Source: Nocardioides islandensis (lineage in GTDB: Bacteria; Actinomycetota; Actinomycetes; Propionibacteriales; Nocardioidaceae). Taken from it: 64,000 bases of DNA. Below the pieces are notes generated by a model that had not been told where the DNA came from, searched no databases, and saw only the letters and a program-made list of their open reading frames with translations. The DNA is taken from the NCBI RefSeq assembly GCF_015352455.1, contig NZ_JADKPN010000014.1, positions 80,089 to 144,088 of the forward strand, given 5' to 3'. The translations under genes were made by a program, and so were the position numbers. Shown piece after piece: positions 59,171 through 64,000 of the stretch (its first letter is position 1; every line of letters starts with the position of its first letter).

Positions 59171-62041
59171 TCAGCCCGCCCCGACGAGGCTCTGGAACAG
59201 CTCGCGGACCCGGTCCGGCGGCAGTGACGTGCCCAGGGTCCACTCCCGCCCGGCCGCCTCCGGGCCGAGCGTGCTCCGGGCGAGCTCGAGCCCCCCGGCG
59301 AGGTCGCCCTCGACCGGGTCGTCGGTCCCGGTCGGCGACGGGGCCAGCCGCTGCGCCGCGGCGTACAGCCGCACGGCCTCCGCCGCCCGGCCGCGGGCCG
59401 CGCCCAGGGACGCCGCGATGCGGTAGCACTGGGCGACCATCTGCTTCTGGCCGACGTTCTCGGCCGACTCGAACGCCCGGGTGAGGACGGGGACGGCGCC
59501 GGCCAGGTCGCCCGCGGCCACCGACGCACGGGCCAGCACCAGCAGCGCGACGCCGGCCTCCATCGGCAGCACCGGGTCGGCGATGGCGAACGACTCCTCG
59601 GCGTACGCCCGCGCCCCGTCCGCGTCGGCCTCGTCGAGGGCGATCTCGGCCAGGATGCTCAGGGCGTCCGAGGTCCGCAGGATGTCGCCGTGCCCGCGGG
59701 CGACGGCCAGGCGGGCGAGGTGCATCTCGCGCTCGGCCTCGAAGTCCCCGGCGATGCCGTGGGAGATGGCCAGCACCCCGAGCCCCTCGGCGACCAGGGG
59801 GTACAGGCCGAGCCGGCCGGCCGCCTCGGCCCCGAGGCGGGCCAGCTCGGTGCCGCGGGAGACCTCGTTGGTGACCAGGAGCAGGGCACCGTAGTAGCAG
59901 CGGCTGGTGGCGACGGTCGCCTCGTCGCCCAGCGGCTCGGCGACCGCGATCGCCCGCTCGAAGGACGTGGCCGCCTCCTCGTAGTCGTTGAGGTGGTAGG
60001 CCAGCAGCCCCGCGAGGGAGTGCAGCCGGCCCGCCGACTGCGTGTCCCCCGGTACCGACCGCAGGACCGCGCGGGTGCGGGCGAGGCCGGTGCGCAGCTC
60101 GCCCGAGGCCACCCAGAACGGTCCGGCCGCCAACGCGAGGTCGACGGCCTCCTCGATGCGGCCCAGGCGAACGGCGGACTCGAGGCTCGCGTGCACGTCG
60201 CGCGAGATGTCCTGGAACCGGCCCAGCGCCATGCGTCCCTCGGCCCGGTCCAGGTCGTCGTGCCAACGGTTGACGTTCTCCAGCAGGTAGGCGACGAGGG
60301 CCAGACGGGCCGGGTCGAGCTCGCGGGGGTCGGACACCTGGCCGCGCAGGTACGCCCGGACGGTCGCCGGCATCACGAAGCCGACCCGCACCCGGCTCAC
60401 CAGCGACCGCACCAGGCCCGCGTCCAGGACCTCGGTGAGCCCGTCGATGACGTCGCCGAGGTCGGCGGCGACCGCTTCGGCCGCCTCGAGGGTGAAGCCG
60501 TCCTCGAAGACCAGCAGCCTCCGGCACAGCCGTCGGGCGCCGTCGCCGAGCCGGTCGACGCTCCAGGCGATCGTCGAGGCCAGGGCCCGCTGGCGCTCGG
60601 GCACGTCCGGGGCCGTCGTGCGCAGCAGCTCGAGCCCCGTCTCCAGGCTCTCGCGCAGGCCGTCGATGCCGACCAGCCGGACCCGGGCGGCGGCCAGCTC
60701 GAGGGCGAGCGGGACGCCGTCGAGCAGCCGGACGACCTCGGCGAGCTCGCGCTCCCGGCCGGTCAGGTCGAGGTGCGGGTCGGCCTGCCGGGCCATCCGG
60801 CTGAACAGCTCGACGGCCGGGTTGGCCCGTACCTCGGCCGCGGACGCGTGCGGGGGAGGTACGTCGAGCGGGTCCACCGTGAGCACCTGCTCGCCGGTGA
60901 GCCGCAGCGGGAAGCGGCAGGTGACGAGCAGCTCCAGCGAGGGCAGGTCCTCCAGCAGCCGGCGTACGGCGGCCGCCCCCTCGGCCGACACGTCGACGTT
61001 GTCGAGCACCACCAGCGGTCCGCGGTCGCCCGGACCGACCTCGGCGTCGGGGTCGCCCACGACTGCGGTGACCGCGGCGACCACGTCCTCGGCGGTGTCG
61101 GCCTCGGTCACCTCCACGAACGAGACCTCCCGCTGCGTGATGTCGCGCAGGTGCGCGGCGGCCACGGTGGCGACCCGGGTCTTCCCCGTGCCGCCCATCC
61201 CGGTCAGCGTGACCAGGAGCGTGGTCGCCTCGCGCAGGGTCAGGTCCACCCGGTCGACCAGACCGTCGCGACCGACCGTCGGCGTCCGCGGGATCGGCAG
61301 GCGGCCGGCAGCCCGAGGGGCCGGGTGGTCGCCGAGAGCGGGGTCACGGGTCGGGTCCTCCAGGAGGATCGCGGCCTCGATGCGCTTGAGCGCCTCGCCC
61401 GGCTCGATGCCGAGCTCGTCGGCGAGGACGGCCCGCGCGTCGGCGTACACCTCCAGCGCGTCCTGGAAGCGCTGGCCGCGGTAGTACGCCGTCATCAGCT
61501 GGCCCCAGAGCCGCTCGCGCGTCGGGTTCTCGCGGGTCGCGGCCCTGAGCTCGTCGACCACCTCGGCGTGGTGACCGAGCAGGAGCATCAGCTCGAACCG
61601 CTCCTCGACCAGGCTGCTGCGCAGCTCGGTCAGCCGGTCCACGTGCGGCCGGGCGAACGGCACGTCCTCGACGCCCGACAGCACCGGGCCCGTCCAGAGG
61701 GCCAGCGCAGCCTCCAGGGTCGCCACCGCCGCGCCCGGCTCCTGCTCGCCCGCCGCGGCGGCCAGCGACTCCGCGCGGAGTGCGTCGACGTCCTCGGGGC
61801 CGACGTCGAGGGTCAGCCCGTCCGGGCCGAGGGCGACGCCCACGCGTTCGGCGAGAGCCTCGAGCGTGCCCGGCGGAGGCATCAGCGCGCCCCACAGCCC
61901 GGCGGTCACCTCGTCGGCCGGCACCGGGCCACCCGCGGCGAGCGCCAGCATCGCGACGAGCGCGCGGTCGCGCTTGCCGGCCGGGGTGCGGTCCTGACCG
62001 TCCACCTCGGCGCGCACCGGGCCCAGCACGTCCACGCGCAC
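59171..62041 (-). CDS. AfsR/SARP-type regulator with BTAD, NB-ARC ATPase and TPR-like repeats
   Basis: A 956-residue regulator. An N-terminal winged helix (about 1-75; RVDVLGPVRAEVDGQ, KRDRALVAMLALAAG) is followed by a BTAD domain (about 85-235; LWGQLMTAYYRGQRFQDALE, DELGIEPGEALKRIEAAIL), an NB-ARC-type STAND ATPase (P-loop GMGGTGKTRVATVAA, Walker B-like LVVLDNVD, GVPLALELAAARV), and helical repeats to the C terminus. Such proteins activate nearby genes on ATP/ligand-driven oligomerisation. It heads the minus-strand run regulator-protein B-protein A, so it may control them. GTG start with a leaderless -10 (62049-62054). Confidence 0.87.
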   Translation of the reverse strand: MRVDVLGPVRAEVDGQDRTPAGKRDRALVAMLALAAGGPVPADEVTAGLWGALMPPPGTLEALAERVGVALGPDGLTLDVGPEDVDALRAESLAAAAGEQEPGAAVATLEAALALWTGPVLSGVEDVPFARPHVDRLTELRSSLVEERFELMLLLGHHAEVVDELRAATRENPTRERLWGQLMTAYYRGQRFQDALEVYADARAVLADELGIEPGEALKRIEAAILLEDPTRDPALGDHPAPRAAGRLPIPRTPTVGRDGLVDRVDLTLREATTLLVTLTGMGGTGKTRVATVAAAHLRDITQREVSFVEVTEADTAEDVVAAVTAVVGDPDAEVGPGDRGPLVVLDNVDVSAEGAAAVRRLLEDLPSLELLVTCRFPLRLTGEQVLTVDPLDVPPPHASAAEVRANPAVELFSRMARQADPHLDLTGRERELAEVVRLLDGVPLALELAAARVRLVGIDGLRESLETGLELLRTTAPDVPERQRALASTIAWSVDRLGDGARRLCRRLLVFEDGFTLEAAEAVAADLGDVIDGLTEVLDAGLVRSLVSRVRVGFVMPATVRAYLRGQVSDPRELDPARLALVAYLLENVNRWHDDLDRAEGRMALGRFQDISRDVHASLESAVRLGRIEEAVDLALAAGPFWVASGELRTGLARTRAVLRSVPGDTQSAGRLHSLAGLLAYHLNDYEEAATSFERAIAVAEPLGDEATVATSRCYYGALLLVTNEVSRGTELARLGAEAAGRLGLYPLVAEGLGVLAISHGIAGDFEAEREMHLARLAVARGHGDILRTSDALSILAEIALDEADADGARAYAEESFAIADPVLPMEAGVALLVLARASVAAGDLAGAVPVLTRAFESAENVGQKQMVAQCYRIAASLGAARGRAAEAVRLYAAAQRLAPSPTGTDDPVEGDLAGGLELARSTLGPEAAGREWTLGTSLPPDRVRELFQSLVGAG

Positions 62042-62048
62042 GGCGAGA

Positions 62049-62054
62049 AGCGTA
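62049..62054 (-). promoter_or_regulatory. Leaderless-type -10 box of the AfsR-like gene
   Basis: Minus-strand TACGCT, 7 nt before the GTG at 62041. Confidence 0.5.
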
Positions 62055-62071
62055 GGGCTTCGGACGGCGCG

Positions 62072-63067
62072 TCAGCCCTGGCTGGCCACCCGGTCCTCGA
62101 GCAGGGCGTCGTCGATGTCCCCGGTCTCGCCGCGCAGGTAGGCCGCGCGGCCCAGGACGAACACGTACGTCAGGAACGCCGCCTCCGCCAGCAGCCCGAT
62201 GCCGACCCGGGCGAACGTCGGCAGCCCGGACGGCGTCACGAAGGCCTCGATGAGCCCGCTGACCAGCAGCACCAGCACCAGACCGAGCGCCACCGTCGCC
62301 GCGGTCCGGCCCTCCCGCGCGACCGCCTGGCTGCGGGACCGGTCGCCGGGCTCGACCCACGACCAGAACAGCCGGAAACCGACGCCGCCGGCCACGAAGA
62401 CGGCGGTCAGCTCGAGCAGCCCGTGGGGCAGGATCAGCCCCCAGAACAGCTCGCCGCGGTCGTGCCGGATCATCACCGAGCCGATGATCGCCAGGTTGGC
62501 GATGTTGTCGAAGAGCACCTTGACCAGCGGCAGCCCGAGGATGCCGAGGCCGAGGCACAGGGCCGTCACCCAGGCGTTGTTGACCCAGACCTGCGCGGCG
62601 AAGTGGCTGGCGGCGTACTGGCTGTAGTAGCCCTCGAAGTCGTTGTTCACGAGCTGGTCCACGTCGTCGGGCGACAACAGTCCCTGCTCCACCGCGGGGT
62701 GGTCGAGCAGCCACCACATCATCACCGCGGTGACGACGACGTTGGCGGCCATGGTGCCGATCCACCACCAGCGCAGCCGGTACAGCGCGGCGGGGAAGCG
62801 GTCGACCAGGAACCGGCGCACGCCGTCCCACGTGCCGACCCGGGTGCCGACCGAGCGGTTGCGGGCGCGGGCGAGCAGCGAGGACAGGTGGGCCACGAGG
62901 GTCGGGTCGGGCGCGGCGCTCCGGAGCACCGACAGGTGGGTGGCGACCTGTTGGTAGCGCTCGACGAGCTCGTCGGCCTCCGCGCCGCTGAGCCGGTGCT
63001 GCTTCAGCAGCCTCTCGAGGCGGGCCCAGTCCGCATGGTGCGCGAGCACATAAGCGTCCAGGTCCAC
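62072..63067 (-). CDS. SpoIIM-family membrane protein (stage II sporulation protein M-like)
   Basis: A 331-residue membrane protein with a cytoplasmic N terminus (about 1-90) and about six helices. The SpoIIM region includes ALYRLRWWWIGTMAANVVVT, NNAWVTALCLGLGILGLPLV and LPHGLLELTAVFVAGGVGFR. Matches the Rv3694c type that accompanies moxR2 in mycobacteria. GTG start at 63067, leaderless (-10 box 7 nt upstream), divergent from RDD with only 25 bp between the chosen start codons. It has no sporulation role implied here. Confidence 0.88.
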   Translation of the reverse strand: MDLDAYVLAHHADWARLERLLKQHRLSGAEADELVERYQQVATHLSVLRSAAPDPTLVAHLSSLLARARNRSVGTRVGTWDGVRRFLVDRFPAALYRLRWWWIGTMAANVVVTAVMMWWLLDHPAVEQGLLSPDDVDQLVNNDFEGYYSQYAASHFAAQVWVNNAWVTALCLGLGILGLPLVKVLFDNIANLAIIGSVMIRHDRGELFWGLILPHGLLELTAVFVAGGVGFRLFWSWVEPGDRSRSQAVAREGRTAATVALGLVLVLLVSGLIEAFVTPSGLPTFARVGIGLLAEAAFLTYVFVLGRAAYLRGETGDIDDALLEDRVASQG

Positions 63068-63073
63068 GCCGGG

Positions 63074-63085
63074 AAGCCTAGGCTT
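63074..63085. promoter_or_regulatory. Shared palindromic -10 element driving two divergent leaderless genes
   Basis: AAGCCTAGGCTT is a perfect 12-bp palindrome that reads TAGGCT on both strands. On the minus strand it is 7 nt before the SpoIIM GTG (63067); on the plus strand 5 nt before GTG 63090 and 8 nt before ATG 63093 of the RDD gene. The two -10 boxes overlap by 2 bp, so the two polymerases should exclude each other. Confidence 0.6.
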
Positions 63086-63092
63086 TCCCGTG

Positions 63093-63905
63093 ATGTCGCA
63101 CCCCGAGTTCGCCACCCTCTCCGCCGACGACCTGGTCACCGGCGAGGCGGTCGCGCTCGACCTGCCGCCGGCGAGCCTCGGCCTGCGGATGGCCTCCGGG
63201 CTGGTCGACGTGCTGGCGACGGTCGCCCTGCTGCTCGTGGTGATCTACACCTTCCTGGTCGCCGCCCTGCAGTCGGACGCCGCGCTCGCCCAGGTGGCGT
63301 TCGTGGGCACGCTGGTCGTGGTCTTCCTCGTCTTCCCGACGACCGTGGAGACGCTCAGCCGCGGCAAGTCGCTCGGCAAGTGGGCGTTCGGGCTGCGCAC
63401 GGTGCGCGACGATGCGGGGCCGATCAGCTTCCAGCACGCGTTCGTCCGGGCGCTGGTCGGGTTCGTGGAGACCTATGCGACCGGCGGCTGGCTGGCGTTC
63501 TTCTCCTCGCTGATGAGCGAGCGCGGCAAGCGGCTGGGTGACTACGCCGCCGGCACGTACGTCGTGCGGGAGCGGGTGCGCCTCCACCTCGCGCCGCCAC
63601 CGCCGATGCCGCCGGAGCTCGCGGACTGGGCGCGCCGCGCCGACGTCGTCACCCTCCCGACGGCACTGGCGCTCGCGGTACGCCAGTTCCTCCAGCGGGC
63701 GGCGAGCCTGGAGCCCGGCTCCCGGGCGACCGTCGGGGCGCACCTGGCGCAGCAGGTGTCGGCGTACGTCGCCCCGCCCCCGCCCCCCGGACACGCGCCC
63801 GAGACGTTCCTGGCCGCGGTGGTGGCCACCGGGCGCGAACGCGACGAGGCCCGGCTCGGCCGTGAGCGGGCGTTCCGCGAGCGGCTCACGGCGCGTCGCG
63901 GCTAG
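63093..63905 (+). CDS. RDD-family membrane protein
   Basis: A 270-residue protein. The RDD domain (about 25-160) has the signature GLRMASGLVDVLATVALLLV, RGKSLGKWAFGLRTV and the closing GKRLGDYAAGTYVVRERV, with about three membrane helices. The last 110 residues are a soluble helical tail. It matches the Rv3695-type partner of moxR2. The ATG at 63093 is used; GTG 63090 is 3 nt upstream and adds one residue. Confidence 0.88.
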   Translation: MSHPEFATLSADDLVTGEAVALDLPPASLGLRMASGLVDVLATVALLLVVIYTFLVAALQSDAALAQVAFVGTLVVVFLVFPTTVETLSRGKSLGKWAFGLRTVRDDAGPISFQHAFVRALVGFVETYATGGWLAFFSSLMSERGKRLGDYAAGTYVVRERVRLHLAPPPPMPPELADWARRADVVTLPTALALAVRQFLQRAASLEPGSRATVGAHLAQQVSAYVAPPPPPGHAPETFLAAVVATGRERDEARLGRERAFRERLTARRG

Positions 63906-64000
63906 GTGTACCCGGCCAGGACCTGGGTAGCGGCGAGCCTGGTTGAACGAACGAGAACCTCCGAATGGGATGTGGCTTGTCTAAGGCCCACTTCCACCCG
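63902..64000 (-). other. Possible 3' end of a minus-strand gene entering from the right edge
   Basis: One minus-strand frame is open from 64000 to a TAG at 63902-63904 (32 codons, ending RLAATQVLAGYT). The stop shares CTAG with the RDD stop, as in two convergent pairs elsewhere in the window. The first half uses AGA, CTT, GTT and CGT, unlike neighbouring genes, and is lower in GC. It may be noncoding or of foreign origin; no family can be named. Confidence 0.2.

Noticed and set aside
59100..60527. N-terminal extension of secreted protein B to 60527
   Set aside because: It runs antiparallel-frame through the regulator gene and removes the signal peptide that begins at 59099.
59690..63541. 1283-residue plus-strand frame opposite the AfsR-like and SpoIIM genes
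   Set aside because: Shadow frame with no recognisable motif; the minus strand carries well-defined domains.

Overview
The window is GC-rich, densely packed DNA with many GTG starts, 1-4 bp gene overlaps (GTGA, ATGA, TGATG) and leaderless-type promoters in which a TAnnnT box sits 5-8 nt before the start codon. Ribosomal proteins with acidic or Lys/Ala-rich tails, a zinc-type uS14 and a SigE-family sigma factor point to an actinomycete. Gene content and intergenic repeats look most like Nocardioides or another Nocardioidaceae; this is inference, since no rRNA or other taxonomic marker was compared. I found no tRNA, rRNA, CRISPR array or recognisable insertion sequence.

Layout. (1) 1-6579: a TetR/SMR-efflux divergent pair with twin operators, a SigE-type sigma factor with its probable membrane anti-sigma partner, an aldo/keto reductase, an RsmC-like methyltransferase, and an SRPBCC-SDR-TspO operon. 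(2) 6576-13687: an L,D-transpeptidase-like protein and truA, then a REC-fused thioredoxin-reductase-like flavoprotein, a secreted GH3 hexosaminidase, a PfkB kinase, a membrane protein and a GntR regulator. (3) 13734-17744, minus strand: the alpha operon infA-rpmJ-rpsM-rpsK-rpsD-rpoA-rplQ. (4) 18048-32330: TgpA, DUF58, MoxR and a 2093-residue Ig/fn3 surface protein on the minus strand, divergent from an FHA protein, a transmembrane Ser/Thr kinase and a secreted HNH nuclease. (5) 32327-36672: a MarR regulator, an amine-oxidase-like flavoprotein, a CPBP protease, an NmrA-type protein and TerC. (6) 36734-49614, minus strand: the S10-spc block from rpsJ to secY-adk-map. (7) 50017-63905: a second MoxR/DUF58 cluster (DUF4129, DUF4350, MoxR, DUF58, then SpoIIM and RDD), split by two paralogous secreted fn3 proteins and an AfsR-like regulator.

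How the parts relate. S10, spc and alpha genes keep their usual order, but two junctions that are normally tight are open: map-infA is separated by about 19 kb (regions 4 and 5), and rplQ-truA by about 5.7 kb. The two MoxR/DUF58 clusters are distinct: one carries TgpA and the giant surface protein and faces a kinase/FHA pair; the other resembles the mycobacterial moxR2 neighbourhood.

The points most worth following up are: the same roughly 46-residue C-terminal domain on two ribosomal proteins (uL17 and uL4); a TgpA whose transglutaminase core has Asp where the catalytic Cys is expected; the kinase-FHA-giant-protein-MoxR locus as a possible envelope signalling system; and the three-gene insertion in the second MoxR cluster.
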